Positions 29,524 to 39,548 of a DNA stretch of 64,000 nt are shown here, in pieces. Source of the DNA: Maritimibacter harenae (GTDB taxonomy: Bacteria; Pseudomonadota; Alphaproteobacteria; Rhodobacterales; Rhodobacteraceae); the NCBI RefSeq assembly GCF_009882975.1, contig NZ_WTUX01000017.1:286361-350360 (forward strand), given 5' to 3'. Every line of letters starts with the position of its first letter. Position 1 is the first letter of the stretch. The position numbers and the translations under genes were made by a program. The notes beneath the pieces are model-generated. The model searched no databases. It was not told where the DNA came from and saw only the letters and a program-made list of their open reading frames with translations.

Positions 29524-29913
29524 ATGGAAAACGTCCTTCTCGTCGTCCTTCTCCTGCTCGCGCTGTCGCTGATCGGCGTCGTGCTCCTGCAACGCTCCGA
29601 AGGCGGCGGGCTTGGCATGGGTGGTGGCGGCGGCGGCGGCGCGATGTCCGCGCGCGGCGCGGCCACGGCGCTGTCGAAGCTGACCTGGATCCTGGGCATC
29701 GCCTTCCTGGCCTGCTCGCTCGCGCTGACGATCATCTCGGCGCGCAGCACCGCGGACAGCTCGGTCACCGATCTGATCTCGACCCCGGCCAACGAACCGG
29801 CGGATGAGACGGCCCCGGCCGCACCGGCGCTTCCGGACGTCACCGACATGATGCCGTCGCAGTCGGGCGACCAGCCCACCGACGCTCCGGCCGCCCCGCC
29901 GCGCGCCGACTGA
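29524..29913 (+). CDS. secG: Preprotein translocase subunit SecG
   Basis: Small subunit of the SecYEG channel. The 129-residue product has two membrane helices (about 3-22 and 52-72) separated by the typical [20 protein letters not shown] loop, and an extra Ala/Pro/Asp-rich C-terminal tail (about 80-129) as often seen in alphaproteobacteria. A GC-rich hairpin follows, and pyrG is 220 bp downstream. Confidence 0.95.
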   Translation: MENVLLVVLLLLALSLIGVVLLQRSEGGGLGMGGGGGGGAMSARGAATALSKLTWILGIAFLACSLALTIISARSTADSSVTDLISTPANEPADETAPAAPALPDVTDMMPSQSGDQPTDAPAAPPRAD

Positions 29914-29928
29914 ACCGATCTTCGCTGA

Positions 29929-29955
29929 CCCCGCCCGACCCGGGCGGGGCGCTTT
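29929..29955 (+). terminator. Likely terminator after secG
   Basis: 8-bp stem CCCCGCCC/GGGCGGGG (29929-29936, 29942-29949) with a GACCC loop, followed only by CGCTTT, so the T-run is poor. Confidence 0.6.
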
Positions 29956-30050
29956 CGCACCACTCTACAACCTGTTGATAGGCCGGAAAAACCGGCCACA
30001 GCATATTGCGGTTTGCTTGTCAGACAGCGGGGAATCGGCTATTCCGGAGT

Positions 30051-30125
30051 CCCGTGATGATGGGTTTTTGGGCCGGTGTCCGCGACACCCCCGAACCGCA
30101 TCCAACCAAAAACATCACGGGGGCA
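30051..30125 (+). promoter_or_regulatory. Structured 5' leader of pyrG that may mask the ribosome binding site
   Basis: Nested inverted repeats directly before pyrG: outer CCCGTGAT/ATCACGGG (30051-30058, 30114-30121), middle GTTTTTGG/CCAAAAAC, and inner GGTGTC/GACACC (30075-30080, 30084-30089). The right outer arm runs into the only SD-like sequence, GGGGGCAG, 9-16 nt before the ATG at 30134. It could be a post-transcriptional switch or an attenuator; no known class is recognised. Confidence 0.45.
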
Positions 30126-30133
30126 GCCCTTTC

Positions 30134-31776
<1,643 letters not shown>

Positions 31777-31777
<1 letters not shown>

Positions 31778-32070
31778 TGGCGAAAGGATACTGGATCGGA
31801 CGCGTCGACGTGCAGGACGACGAGGCTTACGGCGCCTACATCGCGGCCAACAAGGCCGCCTTCGACAAGTTCGGCGCGCGCTTCCTGGTGCGCGGCGGGC
31901 AGTTCGAAGCCCGCGAGGGCACGCCGCGCTCACGCAACGTCGTGATCGAGTTTCCCAGCTACGCCGACGCGATCGCCTGCTACGACAGCCCCGAATACCA
32001 GACCGCCAAGGCCCTGCGCGACCCGGTGTCGGAGGGCGACCTGGTCATCATCGAGGGCTACGACGCCTGA
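31777..32070 (+). CDS. DUF1330 family protein
   Basis: A 97-residue ferredoxin-like (dimeric alpha/beta barrel) protein with the family pattern YWIGRVDVQDDEAYGAY, FLVRGGQFEAREG, RNVVIEFPSYADAIACYDS and YQTAKALR. The function of DUF1330 is not established. The ATG shares one base with the pyrG stop, so it is translationally coupled to pyrG. Confidence 0.9.
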
Positions 32071-32167
32071 GCGCGGGGCCGGGAACAACCTTGCCGCGCC
32101 GGGCGTAGATCCTGCACGATGGCGTGAAACGCTGGAAAGCGCGCCACGACCGGATTATGTGAGGATC

Positions 32168-32602
32168 ATGTTCGACCGATTGATGAAATCGCTCTTCGGC
32201 GCACAGCCCGAAGAACTCCCCGCCGAGGACGCGCGCGTCGCGCTGACCGCGCTGCTCGTCCGTATCGCGAAATCCGATGGCCATTACGACGACGCTGAGC
32301 AGGACCAGATCCGCCAGATCGTCGCCGAGCGTTACGAGCTGACGCCGGAGCTCGCGCAGGATCTGATGTATCACGCCGCCGAGCTCGAGGCGCAGGCCCC
32401 CGACACGTTCCGCTTCACCGAGGCGATCAAGAACGCGGTGCCCTACGAGGATCGCAACAGCGTCGTCGCTGCCGCCTGGCGCGTGGTGATGGCCGACGGC
32501 GACCGCGCGGACGAGGAAGACGCGCTGATGCGGCTCATCGCCAAGTTCCTGGGTGTGTCCGACCGCGACTCCCACCTGGCGCGCCAACGCGCCGCGGGCT
32601 GA
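32168..32602 (+). CDS. TerB-like (tellurite resistance TerB family) protein
   Basis: A 144-residue all-helical protein with the TerB-type acidic helix pattern LLVRIAKSDGHYDDAEQDQI and, repeated in the second half, RVVMADGDRADEEDALMRLI. TerB domains bind metal through such acidic positions; no other ter genes are present, so a tellurite role is not implied. The start at 32168 is preceded by TGAGG; an in-frame GTG at 32159 is less likely. Confidence 0.85.
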   Translation: MFDRLMKSLFGAQPEELPAEDARVALTALLVRIAKSDGHYDDAEQDQIRQIVAERYELTPELAQDLMYHAAELEAQAPDTFRFTEAIKNAVPYEDRNSVVAAAWRVVMADGDRADEEDALMRLIAKFLGVSDRDSHLARQRAAG

Positions 32603-32732
32603 CCGCGCTGCCCGATTTCCCGGCACTTTCCCCCACGGCAGCGCCCATGCGACGTCCGAAGGGTCAATCAATCATTGCAAACAGCCCCGATGTCGTCCTT
32701 ACTCGGGCCTTGCAACCATGTGACCAAATGTC

Positions 32733-33512
32733 GTGCAAACCGAGCAACCGCCCGTCATAGAAATCCGCGATCTGCACAAGAGCTTCGGCGCCCTCGAGGT
32801 GCTGAAGGGCGTGAGCCTTTCGGCCCCGCGCGGCCACGCGATCTCGCTCATCGGCTCGTCCGGCTCGGGCAAGTCGACGCTTCTGCGCTGCTGCAATCTT
32901 CTGGAGGACAGCCAGTCGGGCGAGATCCTTTTCGAGGGTGAACCGATCCGCTGGACCGGCACCGGCGCTCACCGCCGGCCCGCCGACCGGGCGCAGGTCA
33001 CGCGTATCCGCACGAACCTGTCGATGGTGTTCCAGTCCTTCAACCTGTGGTCCCACATGACGATCCTCGAGAACGTCATGGAGGCGCCGATGACGGTGCT
33101 GGGCCGCCCCAGGGCCGAGGTCGAGGAGGCCGCGCGCGGCTATCTCGACAAGGTCGGCATCGGCGACAAGTGCGACGCCTACCCGGCACAGCTTTCGGGC
33201 GGGCAACAGCAACGCGCGGCCATCGCGCGCGCGCTCTGCATGGAACCCAAGGCGCTGCTCTTCGACGAACCCACCTCCGCGCTCGACCCCGAGCTCGAAC
33301 AGGAAGTGGTCCGCGTCATCAAGGCTCTCGCCGCCGAGGGACGCACGATGATCATCGTCACGCACGACATGCGCATGGCCCACGACGTGGCCGAACACGT
33401 GATCTTTCTCCACCAGGGCAAGATCGAGGAGGAAGGGCCACCCGAGGCGCTTTTCTCCAACCCCAAATCGGAACGGTTGCGGCAGTTCCTGTCCGCCACC
33501 GCGCCGGCATAA
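32733..33512 (+). CDS. Polar amino-acid ABC transporter, ATP-binding protein
   Basis: ATPase of a His/Gln/Arg-type (PAAT) importer. The 259-residue product has Walker A GSSGSGKSTLLRCCN, Q-loop FQSFNLWSHMTILENV, signature LSGGQQQR, Walker B ALLFDEPTSALDPEL and the switch His in IIVTHDM. The start is GTG at 32733 without a clear SD. It is followed by a solute-binding protein and two permeases, so a full importer is encoded. Confidence 0.93.
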   Translation: MQTEQPPVIEIRDLHKSFGALEVLKGVSLSAPRGHAISLIGSSGSGKSTLLRCCNLLEDSQSGEILFEGEPIRWTGTGAHRRPADRAQVTRIRTNLSMVFQSFNLWSHMTILENVMEAPMTVLGRPRAEVEEAARGYLDKVGIGDKCDAYPAQLSGGQQQRAAIARALCMEPKALLFDEPTSALDPELEQEVVRVIKALAAEGRTMIIVTHDMRMAHDVAEHVIFLHQGKIEEEGPPEALFSNPKSERLRQFLSATAPA

Positions 33513-33536
33513 AGAACCAGCAAGGGAGCTACACTG

Positions 33537-34268
33537 ATGAAAAAAATCGTCCTTTCCGCCGCCGCGCTCGCGATGACCGCAGGCATGGCGATGGCCGAGA
33601 GCCATTCGATGACGGTGCGCATGGGCACCGAAGGCGCCTACCCTCCGTTCAACTACCTCAACGATGACGGCGAGGTCGACGGTTTCGAGCGTGAGCTTGG
33701 CGACGCGATCTGCGAAACCGCCGAACTCACCTGCGAATGGGTGACGAACGAGTGGGATTCGATCATCCCGAACCTCGTTTCGGGCAACTACGACACGATC
33801 ATCGCCGGCATGTCGATCACCGACGAGCGCGACGAGGTCATCGACTTCACGCAAGCTTACTTCCCGCCGGACCCCTCGGCCTTCGCCGCCATGTCCGACA
33901 GCTTCGACGGCACCGGCGTGATCGCGGCCCAGACCGGCACGATCCAGGCCAGCCACGTGGCCTCGATGGACGGCGCGCAGCTGGTCGAATACGCCACGCC
34001 GGATGAAACCATCGCGGCCCTGCGCAGCGGCGAGGCCGACGCGGTGCTCGCCGACAAGTCCTTCCTCGAGCCGATCGTCGCGGAAGACGCCGACCTGGTC
34101 TTCTCGGGCGGCGACGTCATGCTCGGCGGCGGTATCGGCATGGGCGTGCGCGAAAGCGACACCGAGCTCAAGGAAAAGCTCGACGCGGCCATCGCCAAGC
34201 TGAAGGAAGACGGCACCGTGAACACGCTCATCGAGAAGTGGTTCGACGGGATGGAAGCGCCCTATTGA
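33537..34268 (+). CDS. Amino-acid ABC transporter, substrate-binding protein (family 3)
   Basis: Periplasmic receptor of the importer. The 243-residue product has a signal peptide (1-20, ending MAMA), the family 3 N-terminal pattern MGTEGAYPPFNYLNDDGEVDG and FERELGDAICETAEL, and IPNLVSGNYDTIIAGMSIT with the Asp-Glu-Arg ligand stretch TDERDEVIDFTQAYF following. The ligand is probably a basic amino acid or an amine-bearing compound given the neighbours, but this is inference. AAGGGAG precedes the start. Confidence 0.93.
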   Translation: MKKIVLSAAALAMTAGMAMAESHSMTVRMGTEGAYPPFNYLNDDGEVDGFERELGDAICETAELTCEWVTNEWDSIIPNLVSGNYDTIIAGMSITDERDEVIDFTQAYFPPDPSAFAAMSDSFDGTGVIAAQTGTIQASHVASMDGAQLVEYATPDETIAALRSGEADAVLADKSFLEPIVAEDADLVFSGGDVMLGGGIGMGVRESDTELKEKLDAAIAKLKEDGTVNTLIEKWFDGMEAPY

Positions 34269-34278
34269 TCCGGACACG

Positions 34279-34298
34279 GGGCGGGCTTCGGCCCGCCC
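34279..34298 (+). terminator. Intercistronic hairpin between binding-protein and permease genes
   Basis: Perfect stem GGGCGGGC/GCCCGCCC (34279-34286, 34291-34298) with a TTCG tetraloop and no T-run. In binding-protein operons such hairpins protect the upstream mRNA and reduce permease expression, giving an excess of receptor. Confidence 0.7.
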
Positions 34299-34307
34299 TG
34301 ACTTCCC

Positions 34308-35192
34308 ATGTTCGCAAGCTGCGCTGACCCAGAAACGCTGACGGGCCTCAACTGGCTGGCCTGTTACCTGACGAACGGCAAGCACCTGCTGTTCTACCAG
34401 TCCTTCGGGACTGTCATGCTCCTGCTCGTCATCACGGCCCCCGTCGCGCTCGCCTTCGGCTTTCTCGGCGCCAGCGCCGCGCGCTCGCACGTCGCGCCGT
34501 TTCGCTGGCTGGGCAAGAGCTACACCTCGATCGTGCGGGGCGTGCCCGACATCGCCTTCTTCCTCTTCTTCGTCATCGCGCTCGACCAGGCGTTCGAGTG
34601 GCTGCGCCACCAGGTGAAGTGCCCCGACTGGGGCCAGCCGATCCGCCAAGGGAGCGATTTCGTCGTGTGCGACGCGGCCAAGCTGCCGCTGTCGTCTTCG
34701 CCGCAATGGGTGCATGAGACCTACGGTTTCGCGCTCGCGGTCCTGACCTTCGCCATCGTCTTCGGCGCCTTCGCGGCGAACGTGCTCTTCGGCGCCATGC
34801 GTTCGGTCCCGCACGCGCAGATGGAAACCGCCGAGGCCTATGGCTTCTCGTCACGCCAGGCCTTCTGGCGCATCCTCGTGCCGCAAATGTGGCTCTACGC
34901 CCTGCCCGGCCTGTCGAACCTTTGGATGATCCTCATCAAGGCCACCCCGCTTCTGTTCCTGCTTGGCGTCGAGGACATCGTCTACTGGGCGCGCGAACTG
35001 GGCGGTTCCAAGACCGCGCGTTTCTCGGACTATCCGCACGGCGACTGGCGCATGTGGTATTTCGGCGCGCTGCTCGTGTTCTACCTGCTGCTCACCAAGG
35101 TCTCCGAGGTAGCCCTCGACCGCCTCATGACCCGCCTCAGCCACGGCCAGGCGACCTCGGGCGGCGAAGCCCAGAGAAAGGCCGCCGCATGA
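34308..35192 (+). CDS. Amino-acid ABC transporter permease (first)
   Basis: Inner-membrane channel subunit of 294 residues with about five to six membrane segments and the PAAT permease pattern SYTSIVRGVPDIAFFLFF near residue 75 and the EAA-like loop AMRSVPHAQMETAEAYGFSS. An insertion with two Cys (VKCPDWGQP, VVCDAAKLP, about 104-125) sits in a loop between membrane segments and is not common to all family members. The stop overlaps the start of the second permease (ATGA). Confidence 0.92.
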   Translation: MFASCADPETLTGLNWLACYLTNGKHLLFYQSFGTVMLLLVITAPVALAFGFLGASAARSHVAPFRWLGKSYTSIVRGVPDIAFFLFFVIALDQAFEWLRHQVKCPDWGQPIRQGSDFVVCDAAKLPLSSSPQWVHETYGFALAVLTFAIVFGAFAANVLFGAMRSVPHAQMETAEAYGFSSRQAFWRILVPQMWLYALPGLSNLWMILIKATPLLFLLGVEDIVYWARELGGSKTARFSDYPHGDWRMWYFGALLVFYLLLTKVSEVALDRLMTRLSHGQATSGGEAQRKAAA

Positions 35193-35995
35193 GCTGCTGG
35201 GAAACCATCGCGGATTACGGCCTGCGCTCGCTCGGCATCGGTGAAAGGCTCCTGCCGCGCTCCGACTTCACGCTGTGCCAGCAGTTCACCCTGATCGGGT
35301 CGGGCATGCTGTGGAACATCTACTTCGGCGTCCTGGCGCTGGCCTTCGGCTTCTTCCTGTCGATCGCGGTCGCGCTCGGAAAGGCGGCGCACAACCCGCT
35401 CCTGCGCAAGGCGGCGGAATGGTTCATCTTCCTTTTCCGCGGCTCGCCGCTCTTCATCCAGTTCTTCTTCGCATATTTCGCGTTCCTGTCGCTGAAATCG
35501 GTCCACCCCGTCTTCGACCCGTTCACCTCCGCCTGGCTCGGCGCGCTCATCGTGCTGTTTCTCAACACCTCCGCCTACGCCGGCGAGATCTTCTTCGGCG
35601 CGCTCAAGGCGATCCCCAAGGGCGACCTCGAGGCCGCGGATGCCTACGGCCTGATGGGCTGGAAACGCTTCCGCCGGATCACCTTTCCCACCATGCTGCG
35701 CCTGGCCTGGCCCGCCTACACGAACGAGGCGATCTTCCTCTTCCACGCCACCGCGCTGGTCTTCTTCTCGGGCTTTCCCGCCTGGCAGCAACGCGGCGAC
35801 GCGCTCTATTATGCCAGCTACTTCGCGGACAAGACCTTCAATCCCTTCGTCCCCTACCCGATCCTGGCCTTCTATTTCATCCTGCTGACGCTCTGCGTGA
35901 TCGGCGTCTTCGGCGCGATCAACCGGCGCCTGACGCGCCACCTCCCGCAGGACCGGCGGCCGAAGATGCGCCTGCGCCCCATGCTGGTGCGCTGA
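35189..35995 (+). CDS. Amino-acid ABC transporter permease (second)
   Basis: Second channel subunit of the heterodimeric importer, 268 residues, with FIFLFRGSPLFIQFFFAYF and the EAA loop ALKAIPKGDLEAADAYGLMG. The start at 35189 overlaps the first permease (ATGA); an open frame upstream in the same register is not coding. The gap to the amidotransferase gene is 119 bp. Confidence 0.92.
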   Translation: MSCWETIADYGLRSLGIGERLLPRSDFTLCQQFTLIGSGMLWNIYFGVLALAFGFFLSIAVALGKAAHNPLLRKAAEWFIFLFRGSPLFIQFFFAYFAFLSLKSVHPVFDPFTSAWLGALIVLFLNTSAYAGEIFFGALKAIPKGDLEAADAYGLMGWKRFRRITFPTMLRLAWPAYTNEAIFLFHATALVFFSGFPAWQQRGDALYYASYFADKTFNPFVPYPILAFYFILLTLCVIGVFGAINRRLTRHLPQDRRPKMRLRPMLVR

Positions 35996-36114
35996 CCGGA
36001 CACCTCGGTCGGGGGACGATTGCACCCCCCGCGCGATGCGCCCCCAAGACCCCGCTTGCCGCCCCGCCGGACCTCCGGTAGGCTCGCGCCAAAATTTGAT
36101 CAAATCGAGGCATC

Positions 36115-36792
36115 ATGCTCATCGGCATCCTTCAGACCGGCCACATGCCGTACGCGCTCGTCGGCCAGACGGGCGATTACGCGGACATGTTCGAACGGCT
36201 CTTCGCGGGCTTCGGCTTCACCTTCCGCACCTGGAACGTGGTCGACGGGGACTTCCCCGAGGGCGCGGACGCGGCTGACGGGTGGCTCATCACCGGCTCG
36301 CGCCACGGCGCCTACGAGGAGCATGAGTGGATCGCGCCGCTGGAGCGGCTGATCCGCGAGATCTCGGAAAGCGGTCGGCCGATGGTCGGCATCTGCTTCG
36401 GCCACCAGATCATCGCCCAGGCGCTTGGCGGCAAGGTCGAGAAATTCCGCGGCGGCTGGTCGGTCGGGCGCCAGGTCTACGACTTCGGCGACGGTGAGCT
36501 GGCGCTCAACGCCTGGCACCAGGACCAGGTCACCGAACTGCCCCCGGGCGCGCAGGTCATCGCGGAGAACGATTTCTGCAAGAACGCCGGGATGGTGATC
36601 GGCAAGTCGATCTTCACGGTCCAGCCGCACCCGGAATTCGACCGCGATGTCGTCGCGGGCCTGATCGAGCACCGCTCGGCCGCCGTGCCGGGCGAACTCG
36701 TGGAAGGCGCGCGCGAGCGCCTGCACCAGCCCACCGACAGCGCCGAGCTCGCCACGCGCATGGCGGAGTTTCTCAAGAAAGGGGCCAAGTGA
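36115..36792 (+). CDS. Class I (type 1) glutamine amidotransferase-like protein
   Basis: A 225-residue stand-alone GATase1 (GMP-synthase-like subgroup) with nucleophile Cys in MVGICFGHQIIAQALGG and the His/Glu pair in VQPHPEF. It may hydrolyse gamma-glutamyl amide or gamma-glutamyl amine bonds. Its stop shares a base with the next gene, a glutamine-synthetase-family ligase (TGATG), so the two are coupled, recalling PuuD/PuuA partners of putrescine catabolism, although this subgroup is not PuuD itself. Confidence 0.88.
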   Translation: MLIGILQTGHMPYALVGQTGDYADMFERLFAGFGFTFRTWNVVDGDFPEGADAADGWLITGSRHGAYEEHEWIAPLERLIREISESGRPMVGICFGHQIIAQALGGKVEKFRGGWSVGRQVYDFGDGELALNAWHQDQVTELPPGAQVIAENDFCKNAGMVIGKSIFTVQPHPEFDRDVVAGLIEHRSAAVPGELVEGARERLHQPTDSAELATRMAEFLKKGAK

Positions 36793-38153
36793 TGGCCAAG
36801 GACTGGACCGCTACCCTCCCTGACGCCGCGCGCGCCTACCTGGAAAACCGACGGCTGGACGAGGTCGAATGCATCATCTCCGACCTGCCGGGCATCGCGC
36901 GCGGCAAGGCGGTGCCGGCCGCCAAGTTCGCGCGGCAGGACTACTTCCACCTGCCGGATTCGATCTTCTACCAGACCATCACGGGCGATTGGGGCGAGGC
37001 CGCGGGCGACGAGGGGTTCATCGAGCGCGACATGATCCTGAAGCCGGACATGTCCACCGCGAGCGCGGCGCCCTGGACCGGGGACTGGACGCTCCAGGTG
37101 ATCCACGACGCCTATGACCGCAACGACGACCCGATCCCGTTCTCGCCGCGCAACGTGCTCAAGCGCGTGGTCGACCTCTACCACAAGCAGGGGTGGAAAC
37201 CGATCGTGGCGCCCGAGATGGAATTCTTCCTCGTGGCGCGCAACCTCGACCCGGCCAAGAAGATCGAGCCCATGATGGGGCGTTCGGGCCGCCCGGCCGC
37301 CGCGCGCCAGGCCTATTCCATGACGGCAGTGGACGAGTTCGGACCGGTGATCGACGACATCTACGATTTCGCCGAGGCCCAGGGCTTCGAGATCGACGGC
37401 ATCACCCAGGAAGGCGGGGCCGGTCAGCTCGAGATCAACCTGCGCCACGGCAACCCGGTGAAGCTTGCCGACGAGGTGTTCTTCTTCAAGCGCCTGATCC
37501 GCGAGGCCGCGCTGCGCCACGACTGCTTCGCCACCTTCATGGCCAAGCCGATCGCGGAGGAACCGGGCAGCGCGATGCACATCCACCATTCGGTGGCGGA
37601 TCTCGAGACCGGCAAGAACATCTTCTCGGGCCCCAACGGCGGCGACACGGATGCCTTCTTCACCTTCATCGGCGGGCTTCAGACCCACCTGCCCGGCGTG
37701 ATCGCCGTGATGGCGCCCTACGTGAACAGCTACCGGCGCTACGTCCGCGACAACGCGGCCCCCATCAACCTCGAATGGGGCCGCGACAATCGCACGACAG
37801 GCATCCGCATCCCGATCTCCGGCCCCGACGCACGCCGGATCGAGAACCGGCTCACCGGCATGGACGCCAACCCCTACCTCGCGATGGCCGCCTCGCTCGC
37901 CGCGGGCTACCTGGGCATGATGAACGAAACGCGCGCCGAGCCGCAGTTCCGCGGCGACGCCTACGACGGGGACGAGGCGATCCCGCGCGACCTGTGGTCC
38001 GCGCTCGACCTCTTCGATGCGGCCACGGACATGCACGAGATTCTGGGACCCGAATTCGCCCGCGTCTATTCCATCGTGAAGCGTACGGAATACGAGGGCT
38101 TCCTGTCGGTCATCAGCCCTTGGGAACGCGAGCACCTGCTGCTCAACGTCTGA
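36792..38153 (+). CDS. Glutamine synthetase family protein (gamma-glutamyl amine ligase, PuuA-like)
   Basis: A 453-residue ligase with glutamine synthetase fold: the ATP/glutamate segment VAPEMEFFLVARNLDP, GAGQLEINLRHGNP, the metal/His segment SAMHIHHSV and the C-terminal NPYLAMAASLAAGYLG. Length and the N-terminus (VECIISDLPGIARGKAVP) fit the gamma-glutamylputrescine synthetase group rather than GlnA. It likely gamma-glutamylates an amine or amino acid brought in by the ABC importer upstream. The exact substrate is not determinable. Confidence 0.88.
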   Translation: MAKDWTATLPDAARAYLENRRLDEVECIISDLPGIARGKAVPAAKFARQDYFHLPDSIFYQTITGDWGEAAGDEGFIERDMILKPDMSTASAAPWTGDWTLQVIHDAYDRNDDPIPFSPRNVLKRVVDLYHKQGWKPIVAPEMEFFLVARNLDPAKKIEPMMGRSGRPAAARQAYSMTAVDEFGPVIDDIYDFAEAQGFEIDGITQEGGAGQLEINLRHGNPVKLADEVFFFKRLIREAALRHDCFATFMAKPIAEEPGSAMHIHHSVADLETGKNIFSGPNGGDTDAFFTFIGGLQTHLPGVIAVMAPYVNSYRRYVRDNAAPINLEWGRDNRTTGIRIPISGPDARRIENRLTGMDANPYLAMAASLAAGYLGMMNETRAEPQFRGDAYDGDEAIPRDLWSALDLFDAATDMHEILGPEFARVYSIVKRTEYEGFLSVISPWEREHLLLNV

Positions 38154-38227
38154 CGCCAGGACGGTCAGGATACCCCGACCGGGGCCCCCGCTTATTTTTC
38201 TTTGCAGGCTTTCATGCCGGTGTTACA

Positions 38228-38256
38228 GTTTTCCCGAATATCATCTTCGGGAAAAC
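38228..38256. promoter_or_regulatory. Perfect 11-bp inverted repeat before the DegT-family gene
   Basis: GTTTTCCCGAA (38228-38238) and TTCGGGAAAAC (38246-38256) with a 7-nt spacer, ending 16 bp before the ATG and adjacent to the SD (AAGGAT). It could be an operator or an mRNA hairpin controlling translation. Confidence 0.55.
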
Positions 38257-38272
38257 CGAAAAGGATACGAGC

Positions 38273-39490
38273 ATGACCCTGGGCCCCAACGTATACGACG
38301 CCGAACCGATCCCCGAGGCCGCCCGCGCCGAGATCGACCGGCTGCTGCAATCCGGCGACCTGTTCCGCTACACCGCGCCCGAAAACGCGCCGGTGTCGCT
38401 GCTGGAGCGGGAATTCGCCGACATGATGGGCGTGAAATACGCGCTGGCCGTCAGCTCCTGCTCTGCCGCGCTCTTTCTGTCGCTGAAGGCCCTGGGCCTG
38501 CCGCGCGACACCAAGGTGCTCATCCCGGCGTTCACCTTCGCCGCGGTCCCCTCTTCGGTCGTGCACGCGGATTGCGTGCCGGTGCTGGTCGACGTGCAGG
38601 ACAACTACCGCGTCGACATGACCGATTTCGAAGCCAAGCTCACGGACGAGATCGGGGCGGTCATCATCAGCCACATGCGCGGCCACACGTCGGACATGGA
38701 CGCGATCATGGCGCTCTGCGACGCCAAGGGCGTGCCCGTGGTCGAGGACGCGGCCCACTCGCTCGGCACGCTCTGGCACGGGGAGAAGATCGGCACGATC
38801 GGCAAGATCGGCTGTTTCTCGTTCCAGTCCTACAAGATGCTCAACGCCGGTGAAGGCGGTGTCCTGATCACCGACGATCCCGACGTGATCGCGCGGGCCG
38901 TGATCATGTCCGGCGCGTATGAGCACAACTGGAAGAAGCACAAGGGCCCGCACGGCGACAACACCTCGGAACTCGAAGACGCCTTCGCGCGCTGGCAGAA
39001 CAAGCTGCCGCTCTACAACACGCGCCTGTCGAACCTGTCGGCGGCCGTGATCCGGCCCCAGATCCCGGAACTCGAGCGCCGGGTGACCGACGGGCTGCGC
39101 AACCACGATTACGTGGCCGAGAAGCTCAACACGAGCCCCTGGATCGACGTGCCGGCCGCGCTGGCGCCCGAGACCCGCGCGCCCGACTCGATCCAGTTCA
39201 ACCTCGTGGGGATGTCCGAGGCCGAAACCCGCGCCTTCATGGACGCCGCCAAGGCCCGCGGCGTATCGGTGCAGGTCTTCGGCCTGCACACCGACAACGC
39301 GCGCGCCTACCGCAACTGGGGCTTCCTGGGCGACCCGGGTCCGCTGCCGGGCACCGACCAGATGCTCACCAAGGCCTGCGACACCCGCCTGCCCGTCCGG
39401 CTGAAGAAGCCGGAACTGGATTTCATCGCCGATGCGCTGATCGCGGCGGCGGCGGACGTCAAAGAGGCCGCCTCGGTCGCCGCCGAGTAA
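38273..39490 (+). CDS. DegT/DnrJ/EryC1/StrS family aminotransferase
   Basis: PLP-dependent aminotransferase of 405 residues. The phosphate-binding VSSCSAALFLSLKALGLP, the ring-stacking region VVEDAAHSLGTLWHG and the Schiff-base Lys in FSFQSYKMLNAGEGG are present. DegT enzymes commonly aminate keto sugars or cyclitols, but no sugar-nucleotide genes are near; the neighbours are an amino-acid importer and a gamma-glutamyl ligase, so a role in amine or amino-acid metabolism is possible. A 119-bp gap with an inverted repeat separates it from the ligase gene. Confidence 0.88.
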   Translation: MTLGPNVYDAEPIPEAARAEIDRLLQSGDLFRYTAPENAPVSLLEREFADMMGVKYALAVSSCSAALFLSLKALGLPRDTKVLIPAFTFAAVPSSVVHADCVPVLVDVQDNYRVDMTDFEAKLTDEIGAVIISHMRGHTSDMDAIMALCDAKGVPVVEDAAHSLGTLWHGEKIGTIGKIGCFSFQSYKMLNAGEGGVLITDDPDVIARAVIMSGAYEHNWKKHKGPHGDNTSELEDAFARWQNKLPLYNTRLSNLSAAVIRPQIPELERRVTDGLRNHDYVAEKLNTSPWIDVPAALAPETRAPDSIQFNLVGMSEAETRAFMDAAKARGVSVQVFGLHTDNARAYRNWGFLGDPGPLPGTDQMLTKACDTRLPVRLKKPELDFIADALIAAAADVKEAASVAAE

Positions 39491-39510
39491 GGCGCGCCAC
39501 GGAAAAGGCG

Positions 39511-39539
39511 AAGGGCCGTCCCGCAGGGCGGCCCTTTTT
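39511..39539. terminator. Terminator between the DegT-family and MFS genes
   Basis: 8-bp stem AAGGGCCG/CGGCCCTT (39511-39518, 39529-39536) running into T5. It serves the plus-strand gene; the A/G-rich left side gives only a weak minus-strand T-run. Confidence 0.85.
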
Positions 39540-39548
39540 CATGCGCGC

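Noticed and set aside
32168..32602. Tellurite-resistance locus
   Set aside because: The TerB-like protein stands alone; terC, terD or terZ are not present in the window.
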